Positions 26,503-35,277 of a stretch of 64,000 nt of DNA are shown piece by piece. The notes under the pieces are model-generated. The model ran no database searches and was not told where the DNA came from. It saw only the letters and a program-made list of their open reading frames with translations. This DNA is from Heterorhizobium halophytocola (lineage in GTDB: Bacteria > Pseudomonadota > Alphaproteobacteria > Rhizobiales > Rhizobiaceae): the NCBI RefSeq assembly GCF_017873095.1, contig NZ_JAGGJU010000012.1, positions 124,001-188,000 of the forward strand, in the 5' to 3' direction. Both the position numbers and the translations under genes were made by a program. Numbering within the stretch: position 1 is the first letter of the stretch; every line of letters begins with the position of its first letter.

Positions 26503-29211
26503 ATGGAAACCAATAGATTTCAAGATGGTCAATTGCTTGCAAGCTATCTTGTAGCCCAGCCAATTGAAGTTACTCAATTGATCATACTGCGATGTTCATT
26601 GCGCCTTATGTGTAGTCTCGAATTTGCAATTAAAAGTTCCAAATGGTCGATAGCGCAGAAATCTAGCTTAATACTGCAAGTTTTTCGTGCTAATTTTATA
26701 TCATGGGTTGCTGCCGCGTATCCAGATTTTAATCTTAAGCTCGCGGCCGCTAGAGCGGCAGTTGCTGCGCAATCTGCTGACGGTGCCTTTTCTGCTCGTG
26801 CTTCTGCCGCCTACGCTGCGGAGGCGTTTGCAGACCGAGAGACAGCACTGGAGCGCGCTGTATCGCTCGTTGCAACCTTTCAGGAGCCTAGTTATTCGCT
26901 GTGGGCGGCTGTTGAAAACGATTTGGCGTTATACCGAAATGATGAAGGGGCGGTTTTGATCCGACAACCACTTTGGGTAGGCGACTCGGCACCCGTTTCG
27001 CTAGCAAAGCAATCAAGAGATTTCCAAAAAAGTCTTTCGCAGATTGGAAGTGATTGGATGGTAATTGGCGATTGGTACAGAGCTATCGAAGCGGGAGAGC
27101 TGCCTTTTGCACACCTCATTTCCGGTGAAAGTCTGACCATAAAGCATATTGCATCTACAGTATCATTTTGGGAGCGCGAACCACGGGTCGTTATGAGGGA
27201 TATTAGCGAGAGGCTGGGAAATAGCTTTCGTGATATTTTGCCTAATGATAGTAATGATGGCGGTGCTGGGACTGAACCTAAAACAAATATCGATACAAAA
27301 AATAGATCGAGAAAATTCGACCTAACTTCAACTCTATCGAATTTTCGCGGTGATGGTCCGGCGCGTGACGAAGACCATCTCAATCGGGCGCATATTGCCT
27401 TCGCTCTCGCGGGGCGATTGAACCTGATCTGGGACGAACTCAATCTCCCGTCAGCCGTTGGGAAAAAGTCAGCTGATGTTTTTGACAGCATATTGTGGAC
27501 CGGTCTCCGGCCGAGACGATGGCATGACGATCTGCTTCCCGGTTTCGTCGTGCATGTCGATGCGCCGTGGGGCGGTGGCAAGACCAGCTTTGCCCGATAT
27601 CTGGAGCAGATCCTGAATCCGTATCGCAATGCGGGTCCTTTGCCGGAGTGGTTGAGGCCGCTGTTGACAGAGAACAACTGGCCGGAACGCCACAGGCGCC
27701 CTTGGCATATCGTGAACTTCAATGCCTGGCGCCATCAGCATGTGAGCCCGCCCTGGTGGGTATTTTTTGATGCGATACGTGTCCAATGCTCGACCGCCGC
27801 GCGGGCGGAAACCAATCAGAGAGACGATCAGTTGCCGCCGCCTGCGCCACTGAATGGCTATTTCGACTGGTGCGCGCGCCACAGCGAGGCCGTTGCGCGC
27901 TGGCTCAGGCAATGGGTTTGGGGCACGGTGACACCGGAGATCAAGCTTGGTGGGATCGCCACTATTGCGGTACTTGCGATGACCTTGCTGTTTTATCATT
28001 GGGGTTTGCTCGCCATAGGAGATGGGGGCTTGCAACTGAACGGCGGGCCTGTTTTTCTAACGGCCATAGTGACTCTAGGCGGAGTGGCAGCGCTCAAGTC
28101 ACTGATACAGGCTTTCGCTACCAGCCTTTTTCTTGGATCACCTGCCGCGGCGAAGTCCTATGCCCTTGGTGCAGGTGATCCACTGGATCGCTTTCGTACG
28201 CATTTTGCTTGGATGATTGCAAGCTTCCGCCGGCCGGTGCTGGTTGTCATCGATGATCTCGACCGCTGCGAGCCCGCCTATGTCGCGGGTTTGCTGAGCG
28301 GCATGCAGACGATCCTGACCAGCCAGCGCGTCATCTATCTGCTGCTGGGCGACCGCGACTGGATAGAGCGATCCTTCAGCGAAACCTACAAGTCGATGCG
28401 GGCATCGGAAAAAGAGGATGAACACACCTTTGGCGGCCGCTTTGTCGAAAAGAGCATCCAGATGTCCTTCGTGCTGCCCGAAGTTCAGGATCCCGAGAAG
28501 ACAGCCTATGTGCGACAGGTTCTCGATCTGGAAGATCCGGCCAAGACGGTCTCCGGTCCGCCAGTCCTGGCCAAAGATAACGAAGCCGGTATGACGCAGG
28601 CCGCGCTGGATCGAATTTCGGCGATCCCAGAATTCGAAGCGCGAGAACAGGCTGGCGCTGATCTCCTAGCGAAGATGGAAGACAGCGATGCCGCGCAGGA
28701 GACCATTGCCGCGCAGACGAAAGCGCTTCGGGAGACGCTTTCGCTACGGGCTGCCTTTGATGAGACGGTAGCCCGAGCGACAAGCCATATGCTGGAACCG
28801 CTGGTACCATTGCTGCCCGCCAATCCGCGTCAGATCAAGCGGATCATCAACACGATCACTTTCATTGAGGAAATAGCTCGCCTTTCGCGAGGAACCGCGC
28901 CGGGTTCCACCGAGTGGCAGATCGTTGCCCGCTGGGGGATACTTGCACTCGATTGGCCGCGCGCATGGTACACGCTCAGCACGCATCCGGTAATTGCAGA
29001 CCATCTGATCGGCCGCGCTACGGGAGAATTGGATTATCAACGCGAAAAGGACCTGCTCAAAGCGCTGCAAAAACGCGAGGATGTGTTGAGGCTTCTGTGT
29101 TTTGAAGACGAAACAGAGGGCTGGCCGAAGGCAGACATCGGCTCTGAACAGATTGAGTGGCTTCGTCAGTTGATGCCACCGACGAGTGGACAGGAGGTGG
29201 AATGTACGTAG
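26503..29211 (+). CDS. KAP-family P-loop NTPase with an additional N-terminal domain
   Basis: 902-aa protein. The C-terminal two thirds are a KAP NTPase: Walker A DAPWGGGKTS (about 353-362), HIVNFNAWRHQ, two membrane segments inserted in the P-loop domain (about 484-507 and 515-545), and Walker B VVIDDLDRCEPA (about 580). KAP proteins are membrane-linked ATPases, some linked to phage exclusion (PifA). The first 240 residues are AT-rich in coding and contain Trp134, Asp140, PLW (156-158) and DWYRA (190-194); I recall this W..D..PLW..DWY pattern from other alphaproteobacterial proteins but cannot name the family. ATG 26503 and GTG 26500 are both possible. Inserted after the rpoD terminator with foreign base composition; a defence function is inference. 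Confidence 0.8.
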   Translation: METNRFQDGQLLASYLVAQPIEVTQLIILRCSLRLMCSLEFAIKSSKWSIAQKSSLILQVFRANFISWVAAAYPDFNLKLAAARAAVAAQSADGAFSARASAAYAAEAFADRETALERAVSLVATFQEPSYSLWAAVENDLALYRNDEGAVLIRQPLWVGDSAPVSLAKQSRDFQKSLSQIGSDWMVIGDWYRAIEAGELPFAHLISGESLTIKHIASTVSFWEREPRVVMRDISERLGNSFRDILPNDSNDGGAGTEPKTNIDTKNRSRKFDLTSTLSNFRGDGPARDEDHLNRAHIAFALAGRLNLIWDELNLPSAVGKKSADVFDSILWTGLRPRRWHDDLLPGFVVHVDAPWGGGKTSFARYLEQILNPYRNAGPLPEWLRPLLTENNWPERHRRPWHIVNFNAWRHQHVSPPWWVFFDAIRVQCSTAARAETNQRDDQLPPPAPLNGYFDWCARHSEAVARWLRQWVWGTVTPEIKLGGIATIAVLAMTLLFYHWGLLAIGDGGLQLNGGPVFLTAIVTLGGVAALKSLIQAFATSLFLGSPAAAKSYALGAGDPLDRFRTHFAWMIASFRRPVLVVIDDLDRCEPAYVAGLLSGMQTILTSQRVIYLLLGDRDWIERSFSETYKSMRASEKEDEHTFGGRFVEKSIQMSFVLPEVQDPEKTAYVRQVLDLEDPAKTVSGPPVLAKDNEAGMTQAALDRISAIPEFEAREQAGADLLAKMEDSDAAQETIAAQTKALRETLSLRAAFDETVARATSHMLEPLVPLLPANPRQIKRIINTITFIEEIARLSRGTAPGSTEWQIVARWGILALDWPRAWYTLSTHPVIADHLIGRATGELDYQREKDLLKALQKREDVLRLLCFEDETEGWPKADIGSEQIEWLRQLMPPTSGQEVECT

Positions 29212-29334
29212 CAGGCTTGAGGTTTCCAGCCCTCAACTGCGGACCCGGCACGGTATTTGATTCACGTCTGTCAGGGCTTGATCCGGCCATGTTTCCGCGC
29301 CACATGCAGGGGCGTCGGGGAAACTGTCGGTTTG

Positions 29335-30549
29335 ATGAAATATCGATCTCCAAAGCTTTGGGGGAAGTTGAGCGCAGGCGTCGTGGTCTCGCTGATTGCG
29401 CACGCCCTCTTGCTGACGACATTTCTGGTGGTTACCGACGCCGACATGGCCGAGCCGGAACAGGAGCAGGCCGTGTCGGTCGAGCTCGTGCCGCCGCCCG
29501 ACGAGAAGCCTGCGGACGAGAAGAAGCCGGAGCAGGCACAGGCAGAACAGCTGAAGGCCGCGTCGCAGGCGCCGGAGCAGGCCCCCTCCGAGGAGAGCGC
29601 CGGCAATGCCGCGCCACCTCCGCCGCCGGAGACTCCCCCCGCGGAAAAGCCACCGGAACCACCGCCGCCGGCGCCGGAGCCGGCAGAGCCGCCACCCGAA
29701 CAGCCCGAGAGCCCGCAACAGCAGAGCGCCGACAACTCGCAAGAGCAGCCGCAGCCCGATGAGGCTGCCGGCGACGAGCAGCCTTCTCCGGACCGTGTGC
29801 CCCTGCCGGTGCTGCGTCCGGCCGTGCAGTTTGCCGACAAGGATGCGGGCCCGGAAAAATCGCTCGATGGCGGCAGCGACACCAAGGACGGCCAGCCCGA
29901 CGATCCGGCCATGGATGAGACGTCGCCGGAAAATGCGACCGCGCCTTCGGAAGACCAGGGCGACAAGGCTGACGATGCCGGCGGCCCCAGCCTGCCGGCC
30001 GACATCAACCTGCCCGGGGTAAAGCTCGACGGAACGGCGCCGGCCGCTGCCGAAGCGGATGGGGCGGCCACCGCTGGCGAGCCGCCACCCTCGACGGAGA
30101 CGGTGGAAGCGAAAAAGCCAGGTGACACGCCGAGCGAGACGGCGGATGCGTCGAACGCGGCGAAATCGGCAGGCGCCAAGCTGAAATCCGTGCGCAAGCT
30201 GTTTTCCACCAGTGCCGATGGCGCAGACGAAGCGACCACCGACATGGCCGACATGCCGCGCGGCGCCCGCGTCAACCGCCTTTGCCTCACCGAACTGCGC
30301 GAACAGCTGCGCCATGGCGCGCCCCGGTTCGAACCGGAATTGCTGCCATCCTATCCGGCTGACAAGCTCGACGAGGGGACGGAGTTCATCATCCGCGGCG
30401 CCGCATTCCGCGCCGGTGGGCGCTGGTATGATCTCGATTTCCGCTGCGAGGTGGATGAGGGGGGAACGCGCGTCCAGTCCTTCGGCTACGAGGTCGGCGA
30501 TCCCGTGCCCCGTAACGATTGGCACAAGCGCGGCTTTCCGGCATTTTGA
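29335..30549 (+). CDS. DUF930 protein, TonB-like, Pro/Glu-rich
   Basis: 404-aa protein from MKYRSPKLWGKLSAGVVVSL. One N-terminal membrane anchor (about 11-33), then a long Pro/Glu/Ala-rich periplasmic spacer (about 40-290) like that of TonB or TolA, and a C-terminal DUF930 domain (about 300-404: RVNRLCLTELREQLRHG ... WYDLDFRCEVD ... DWHKRGFPAF) with two Cys that may pair. Function unknown; a spanning envelope protein is inferred. The start follows a GGGGAAAC stretch, and upstream frame residues are not conserved. 124 bp after the KAP gene. Confidence 0.85.
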   Translation: MKYRSPKLWGKLSAGVVVSLIAHALLLTTFLVVTDADMAEPEQEQAVSVELVPPPDEKPADEKKPEQAQAEQLKAASQAPEQAPSEESAGNAAPPPPPETPPAEKPPEPPPPAPEPAEPPPEQPESPQQQSADNSQEQPQPDEAAGDEQPSPDRVPLPVLRPAVQFADKDAGPEKSLDGGSDTKDGQPDDPAMDETSPENATAPSEDQGDKADDAGGPSLPADINLPGVKLDGTAPAAAEADGAATAGEPPPSTETVEAKKPGDTPSETADASNAAKSAGAKLKSVRKLFSTSADGADEATTDMADMPRGARVNRLCLTELREQLRHGAPRFEPELLPSYPADKLDEGTEFIIRGAAFRAGGRWYDLDFRCEVDEGGTRVQSFGYEVGDPVPRNDWHKRGFPAF

Positions 30550-30708
30550 CCTTTCGAACGGCTGGTCGACCGGCTGCCCGCTGTCGACGATGTTTCCTCC
30601 GGTTGCAGAAAAATCGGCGCGGAAAGTATCTAATAAACTATTTTCTAATATCATGATGCCGTCGCGACCAGGCAATCCAATCGGAGTCGTGCGCGCAGCG
30701 GAGGCGTA

Positions 30709-31251
30709 ATGAAGGGGATCGTGTTTACGGAATTTCTCGAATTCGTCGCCGAGACCTTCAACGAGGACCTGGTCGACGACATGATCGAGGATTGCGATTT
30801 CGCCCACAAGGGGGCCTATACGGCGGTCGGCAGCTATGCCCATGAGGAACTGGTGAAGCTCGGACGGTCGCTGTCGCGTCGTCGTGACATGTCCGTCGCC
30901 GAGATCATGTGCGGCTTCGGGCGCCATCTCGGCCACCGGTTTGCAGCGCTCTATCCCGTCTTCTTCGATCAGCAGGACGACTTCTTCGCCTTCCTCGACG
31001 GCGTAGAACACAATATTCATGGCGAGGTGAAGAAGCTCTATCCGGATGCCGAACTGCCGAGCTTCCGGACGGTCACGATGGACGGCAGACGCATGGTGCT
31101 GGAATATCGCTCCAGCCGCCATCTCCAGTCGCTGGCCGAGGGCCTGATTTTGGGCACGGGCGACATGTTCGGCGAGACGATCACGGTGGCTTGGCAGGCC
31201 GGCGCCATGGCCGGAGAGCCGGTGGTCTTCAGCGTGGAGCGGTGCGCATGA
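30709..31251 (+). CDS. H-NOX (heme NO-binding) sensor protein
   Basis: 180-aa stand-alone H-NOX domain starting MKGIVFTEFLEFVAETF, with GGAGG 5 nt upstream. The heme-ligating His is His104 in HNIHGEVKKLYPDAELP, and the YxSxR motif that holds the heme propionates is YRSSR at 133-137. H-NOX proteins bind nitric oxide at ferrous heme and pass the signal to a partner. The stop codon overlaps the ATG of the next gene (ATGA at 31248-31251), so the GGDEF-EAL protein is the evident partner. Cytoplasmic. Confidence 0.95.
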   Translation: MKGIVFTEFLEFVAETFNEDLVDDMIEDCDFAHKGAYTAVGSYAHEELVKLGRSLSRRRDMSVAEIMCGFGRHLGHRFAALYPVFFDQQDDFFAFLDGVEHNIHGEVKKLYPDAELPSFRTVTMDGRRMVLEYRSSRHLQSLAEGLILGTGDMFGETITVAWQAGAMAGEPVVFSVERCA

Positions 31252-32792
31252 GCAAGCAGGTCCTGCAAAACGAGGTCCGGGAGGATCTGACGACGGATCC
31301 TCGTGAAGACCGCTGGCGACGGCGCGTCGACCGGGAGCGGTCCGCGCGCAAACAGGCCGAGCAACTGCTCGAGGACAAATCCCGCGCGCTCTATGCAGCG
31401 AACGAGGCGCTGGCAGCGCTCGCCAACCGGCTGGAAGCGCGGGTCGACGAGCGCACCGCCGAACTCGTCAGCGAGCGCGAGCGGGCGCTCAAGCTCGCCA
31501 ACACCGACCAGTTGACCGGACTGGTCAACCGCCGCCATTTCCTGGAGCGCCTCGAGGCCGCCTGCGGCGACCCGGATGCCGGTGCCGTGCAGCTGTTTCT
31601 CGTCGATGTCGACAGTTTCAGAACGATCAACGGCACCTTCGGCGAGGAAGCCGGCGACCAGGTGCTGAAAACACTCGGCCGACGGCTCTGCGAGACGGTC
31701 GGCGAACGGGCGATTGCCGCGCGCATCGGCCCGGATGAATTCGCGCTCATTTGCCCGGGCGCCGAGGACGACCTGACCGTGATGATGGAAGGCGAAAATC
31801 TCAGCCATCGCCTGCGCCAGCCGGTGACGCTTTGCGACCGCCAGGTCCAGGTCTCCTGCACGATGGGGGTCGCGAGCTTCCCGCGCCAGGCGCAGTCGGC
31901 CGACCAGTTGCTGCGATTTGCCGATCTGGCGCTGCAGGCCGCGCAGAAGAACGGCGCCGGCGAGATCGTCGAATTTACCCCGGCCCTGAACGAGGCGGCG
32001 GATGCCAGGCGGTCGCTGCAGGCGGAACTGGGCGGCGCGCTCAGTGCCGGCGAAATCGTTGCCTGGTATCAGCCGATCATGGATGCGGCGAGCGGCTGCA
32101 TGGTCGGGGTGGAGGCGCTGGCGCGCTGGCAGCATCCGACCCGCGGCCTTCTGGCGCCCGGCCAGTTCATTGAGCTTGCGGAAGAGGCAAGACTGATGGA
32201 CGTGCTGTTCGACCGGGTGCTCTGCTGCGCCGCCGCCGATGTCGGCCCCTTGGTGGCCGAGGGGCGGCTCAGCTATATCTCGGTCAATGTCTCGCCCAGC
32301 CAGTTCCGCTGGAGCGGCCTTGGCAAGCGGGTTCTGGCGATCGCGCAGGAGAGCGGGCTCAGCACCGAGGCGCTGGTGCTGGAAATCACCGAGGAACTGA
32401 TCCTGCGCGATCTGAGAGTATCTCTTCGCGAACTGCTGCGCCTGTCGAAGCAGGGCGTGCGGGTGGCGCTCGACGATTTCGGTACCGGGTATTCGAACAT
32501 CGCGGCGCTGAAACGGCTGCCGGTTGACTGGTTGAAGATCGATCGCAGCCTGATTGCCAATATCGGGCAGCGCGGCGCCGACCAGGAAATCGTCCGGGCG
32601 GTGCTCAACATGGCCCGCGCGCTCAGCGTCGAGGTGATCGCCGAGGGCGTCGAGACCCGGCGCCAGGCAGATTGGCTGGCGCAGGCCGGCTGCGGCCGCC
32701 AACAGGGCTTTTTCTACAGCCGGCCGATGCCGATTACGGACTTGCGGGCCTCGCCGCTTCTGAAAACCTGCGGATGGGCCGCCCAAACCTGA
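31248..32792 (+). CDS. GGDEF-EAL protein, probable c-di-GMP phosphodiesterase partner of H-NOX
   Basis: 514-aa protein. Residues 24-85 form a charged coiled coil, a signalling helix seen in H-NOX partners. The GGDEF domain (about 85-245) has the altered signature GPDEF (161-165), so cyclase activity is doubtful, although TDQLTGLVNRR is kept. The EAL domain (about 255-505) looks intact: VEALARW (Glu289), ISVNVSPSQFR, EITEEL, LDDFGTGYSN, LKIDRSLI and AEGVET. It should hydrolyse c-di-GMP. The start overlaps the H-NOX stop. Known H-NOX/DGC-PDE pairs adjust biofilm or motility to NO; the same logic is inferred here. Confidence 0.92.
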   Translation: MSKQVLQNEVREDLTTDPREDRWRRRVDRERSARKQAEQLLEDKSRALYAANEALAALANRLEARVDERTAELVSERERALKLANTDQLTGLVNRRHFLERLEAACGDPDAGAVQLFLVDVDSFRTINGTFGEEAGDQVLKTLGRRLCETVGERAIAARIGPDEFALICPGAEDDLTVMMEGENLSHRLRQPVTLCDRQVQVSCTMGVASFPRQAQSADQLLRFADLALQAAQKNGAGEIVEFTPALNEAADARRSLQAELGGALSAGEIVAWYQPIMDAASGCMVGVEALARWQHPTRGLLAPGQFIELAEEARLMDVLFDRVLCCAAADVGPLVAEGRLSYISVNVSPSQFRWSGLGKRVLAIAQESGLSTEALVLEITEELILRDLRVSLRELLRLSKQGVRVALDDFGTGYSNIAALKRLPVDWLKIDRSLIANIGQRGADQEIVRAVLNMARALSVEVIAEGVETRRQADWLAQAGCGRQQGFFYSRPMPITDLRASPLLKTCGWAAQT

Positions 32793-32867
32793 TGCCTGCG
32801 GGTGACGCGTCCGCCATCGCGTGACAGCATGGCGGACGGACGGCACGCGCAGGCAAGAGGAGCAGGC

Positions 32868-33290
32868 ATGGCACAGACCGGCATCACCATCGACACACGC
32901 GGGCAGGGGCTCTACGAATTCACCGATGCGGCCGCGGACTTCGTCGCCAGGGCAGGCGGCGGCGAAGGGCTGCTGACGGTTTTCGTGCGGCACACATCCT
33001 GTTCGCTGATCATTCAGGAAAACGCCGATCCGGACGTGCAGCGGGATCTGAAAGCCTTCTTCGCAAGGCTGGTTCCGCCGGCGACGGATCCGTCCATGCG
33101 CTATCTCGTCCACCGCGCCGAAGGGCCGGACGACATGCCGGCCCATATCAAATCGGCGCTGACCCAGGTGTCGGTCGGTATCCCGGTCCAGGCGGGCCGC
33201 CTGATGCTCGGCACCTGGCAGGGCCTCTATCTGTTCGAACACCGCGATCGGCCGCATCGCCGTCAGATCGTTCTGCATCTTTCCGGCTGA
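32868..33290 (+). CDS. Secondary thiamine-phosphate synthase / YjbQ (UPF0047) family protein
   Basis: 140-aa protein starting MAQTGITIDTRGQGLYEFTD with GAGGAG 5 nt upstream. Family motifs: GLLTVFVRHTSCSLIIQENADPDV, HRAEGPDDMPAHIKSAL, and GTWQGLYLFEHRDRPHRRQI. The family forms trimers and some members have thiamine-phosphate synthase activity; the physiological role is not settled. Frame starts upstream (32802, 32829) lack the ribosome site. Monocistronic appearance. Confidence 0.92.
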   Translation: MAQTGITIDTRGQGLYEFTDAAADFVARAGGGEGLLTVFVRHTSCSLIIQENADPDVQRDLKAFFARLVPPATDPSMRYLVHRAEGPDDMPAHIKSALTQVSVGIPVQAGRLMLGTWQGLYLFEHRDRPHRRQIVLHLSG

Positions 33291-33429
33291 GCCGTAGCAT
33301 GGCATGATCGCGCCCGCGCCGAATTTCGCTGAATGTCGGCTGAACGACCGGTTCGAACAGCGTTCAGCCACAGCCGTCTAATCTCCTCTCATCGCCTTGA
33401 GGCACCCCGATCATTTGAGGAGAACGGAC

Positions 33430-33774
33430 ATGTTTGCAAAGCTTGCCAAAACCATCGCCATCGCAGCCGCCATCGTCGCCACCCTCGGCGCCGCGGCCCC
33501 GTCGGCCTATGCCGCGGACGGCCATCACCGGCATCGCGGCCATGGCGGCCATCAGGCCCAGGGTGGGCATGGCCATCGGCCGGGATGGGCCCCGATGCGG
33601 ATGGGTTGCGCACCGTTCCGCGCCGTCGAGAAGGCCCGCTGGAGCGGCATGCGTCACGCCCGGCTGGAGCATGTCTCGCCACGGCGCGTCGTGGTCTCCG
33701 GCTATCGCCACCATCGCGGCTATGACCGCATGACCTTTGCCAATCGCCGCGGTTGCCCGGTCGTGCATTACTAG
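33430..33774 (+). CDS. Small exported His-rich protein
   Basis: 114-aa protein starting MFAKLAKTIAIAAAIVATLG with GAGGAG about 9 nt upstream. A signal peptide is clear: hydrophobic core then APSAYA-AD cleavage near residue 28. The mature part is rich in His, Gly and Arg (HHRHRGHGGHQAQGGHGH), which could bind metal ions, and has Cys in MGCAPF and RRGCPV. No family recognised; a periplasmic metal-binding or stress role is only a suggestion. Confidence 0.7.
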   Translation: MFAKLAKTIAIAAAIVATLGAAAPSAYAADGHHRHRGHGGHQAQGGHGHRPGWAPMRMGCAPFRAVEKARWSGMRHARLEHVSPRRVVVSGYRHHRGYDRMTFANRRGCPVVHY

Positions 33775-33863
33775 GAACGTCGCCTTCGGCGCCGCATTGC
33801 CGGGGCGGCGCGAAGAGCCGGGGCGAAACAGCACACACTGCTTGCGCGCGACATTGTTCGCAA

Positions 33864-33907
33864 ACGAGAAACGCCGCCCGTCAGCCCGACGTGGCGGCGT
33901 TTCTCGT
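33864..33907. terminator. Bidirectional hairpin between convergent genes
   Basis: A perfect 15-bp inverted repeat, ACGAGAAACGCCGCC (33864-33878) and GGCGGCGTTTCTCGT (33893-33907), with a 14-nt loop that can itself pair. T-rich segment TTTCT lies in the 3' arm. Placed between the small exported protein and the SIMPL gene, so it probably ends both transcripts. Confidence 0.7.
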
Positions 33908-33977
33908 GGTCTGTCTGCGCGACAGCCCGGCCGGCTCCGGCACGACCGGTCACCATCGCGCCTTTTTCTTTCTTCGG

Positions 33978-34721
33978 CTATTCCTGCGAGATCGCGTAGG
34001 TGATGTTGACGGTCACGTTATAGCTGTTCTCGCCGCTTTCCACGGGGACGGCCATGTCGCTCATTTCCTTGCGCATGGCGGTGCGGTAGAGCGGTTGCGG
34101 CATCGGTCGGGCCGAATTCTCGCTGATTTCGATTATCCGGCCGAGGGAAACGCCCGCGGCCGCGGTCAGCGTCCGGGCCTTGGCCATGGCATCGGCCACC
34201 GCCTTCTTGCGCGCATCTTCGATGGCCGGATCGGGATCGTCGTTGAGGAAGGAAATGCTGCCGCCTTCGTTGACCCCGAGTTTGACCGAGCTGTCGATCA
34301 GGCCGCCCAGAGCCGAGAGATCGCGCACCTTGACGGTCAACTGGTTCGACACCTGATAGCCGATGATCGTTGGCGCCGCCCCGTTGCCGTTGCGCTGGTC
34401 GTCCTGCTTGTAGAGCGGTGAGATCGAAAGCCCGCTGGTCTGCAGGTCTTTCGCTGCGATCCCTGCCGTTTTCAGGGCGTCGATGACCTTCTTCATCGCG
34501 CCGCTATTGTCGGCAAGGGCTGCCGCGGCCGTATCTGCCTGGCGCATCACCGACAGCGTGACGATCGCCATGTCGGGTGCGAGGCTCGCCTGTCCCTCGC
34601 CGGAGACAACCACCGTTGCCTCGCGCCGGGCGGCGGCTGCAGGCTCCTGGGCAAGGCTCGGGGCAGCGAAGGCCAGCCCGGAAAGGCCGGTCAGAAGGGC
34701 AAAGGCAAGCAGTCGTGACAT
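33978..34721 (-). CDS. SIMPL domain (DUF541) periplasmic protein
   Basis: 247-aa protein starting MSRLLAFALLTGLSGLAFAAPSLAQE with a signal peptide (cleavage about residue 25) and GGAGA 8 nt upstream. SIMPL domain blocks: VVVSGEGQASLAPDMAIVTLSV, LQTSGLSISPLY, GYQVSNQLTVKVRDLSALG, and ISFLNDDPDPAIEDARKKAVADAMAKA. E. coli YggE belongs to this family and relates to oxidative stress; function here is unknown. Convergent with the small exported protein. Confidence 0.92.
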   Translation of the reverse strand: MSRLLAFALLTGLSGLAFAAPSLAQEPAAAARREATVVVSGEGQASLAPDMAIVTLSVMRQADTAAAALADNSGAMKKVIDALKTAGIAAKDLQTSGLSISPLYKQDDQRNGNGAAPTIIGYQVSNQLTVKVRDLSALGGLIDSSVKLGVNEGGSISFLNDDPDPAIEDARKKAVADAMAKARTLTAAAGVSLGRIIEISENSARPMPQPLYRTAMRKEMSDMAVPVESGENSYNVTVNITYAISQE

Positions 34722-34871
34722 GCAGGTCTCCAAGATTTCAAGGTTGGTTTCCAGTCATGGCGATTGATTGTGAAGCGAATACGGCGGCGGCTTGTGGGTT
34801 GTGGCAAATTCCGCTAGAGGGTCTGCCAAGGGTGCCATTGCCCTTGCGCCGCTCGATATCTCGTGCCGGAC

Positions 34872-34947
34872 GGGCCCGTAGCTCAATGGTTAGAGCCGGC
34901 GGCTCATAACCGCTTGGTTGGGGGTTCGAGTCCCTCCGGGCCCACCA
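34872..34947 (+). tRNA. tRNA with anticodon CAU, best read as tRNA-Ile2 (lysidine type)
   Basis: 76-nt cloverleaf including CCA. Acceptor stem GGGCCCG/CGGGCCC, anticodon stem GGCGG/CCGCT with loop CTCATAA giving anticodon CAU, T arm GGGGTTCGAGTCCCT, 3' end ACCA. Automatic tools often call CAU tRNAs Met; the GGCGG-CTCATAA-CCGCT-TGG anticodon arm closely resembles E. coli ileX (GGCGA-CTCATAA-TCGCT-TGG), so the modified base would read AUA isoleucine codons. Elongator tRNA-Met is the alternative. Confidence 0.93.
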
Positions 34948-35277
34948 TCAAATCAAATATTTAATGTCATTCGCTGTAGCGCCGCAGCCAAAACTGAATT
35001 TTTCGCAGCCGAAACTAGAAAAATCACTTTTGGAATTTTGCGCTGGTTTGTCATCATGGGGCCGATGGCTGACAGTCCGATGTTGTATCGCCGTATGGTG
35101 AAGCGGACATCCGGGCTTCTGGCGCGAGCGCACGAGTTCGGTCTCAAGTCGTCATCTTGGTCAGCACGCACAGCCCTTAAACGTTCTCTTTTCTATCCGC
35201 TCCCGAAGATCCCTATAGGCTTGTCGCGACGGCGCACCTCAACCTATATTCGCATCGTGGCAGGGAGTTTTTAAACA
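34948..35277. other. Intergenic region after the tRNA
   Basis: 330 bp with lower GC than the chromosome. No supported gene: the open frame of 118 codons here starts inside the tRNA and has no ribosome site or family match. The end (CAGGGAG, 12 nt before ATG) serves the FRG gene. No obvious att-like repeat of the tRNA 3' end was noticed. Confidence 0.5.

Noticed and set aside
29233..31122. 629-codon minus-strand frame opposite DUF930 and H-NOX
   Set aside because: Shadow of the Pro/Glu-rich DUF930 gene; Arg/Leu-rich and without motifs.
31038..33371. 777-codon minus-strand open frame across H-NOX, GGDEF-EAL and yjbQ
   Set aside because: Crosses three well supported genes on the other strand and shows no domain; third-position GC bias explains it.
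34872..34947. tRNA as attachment site of the prophage
   Set aside because: The phage is of the transposable Mu type, which does not use tRNA att sites, and two unrelated genes lie between; no duplicate of the tRNA 3' end was seen.
34918..35274. 118-codon frame starting in the tRNA
   Set aside because: Starts within the tRNA gene, has no ribosome site and no recognised similarity.
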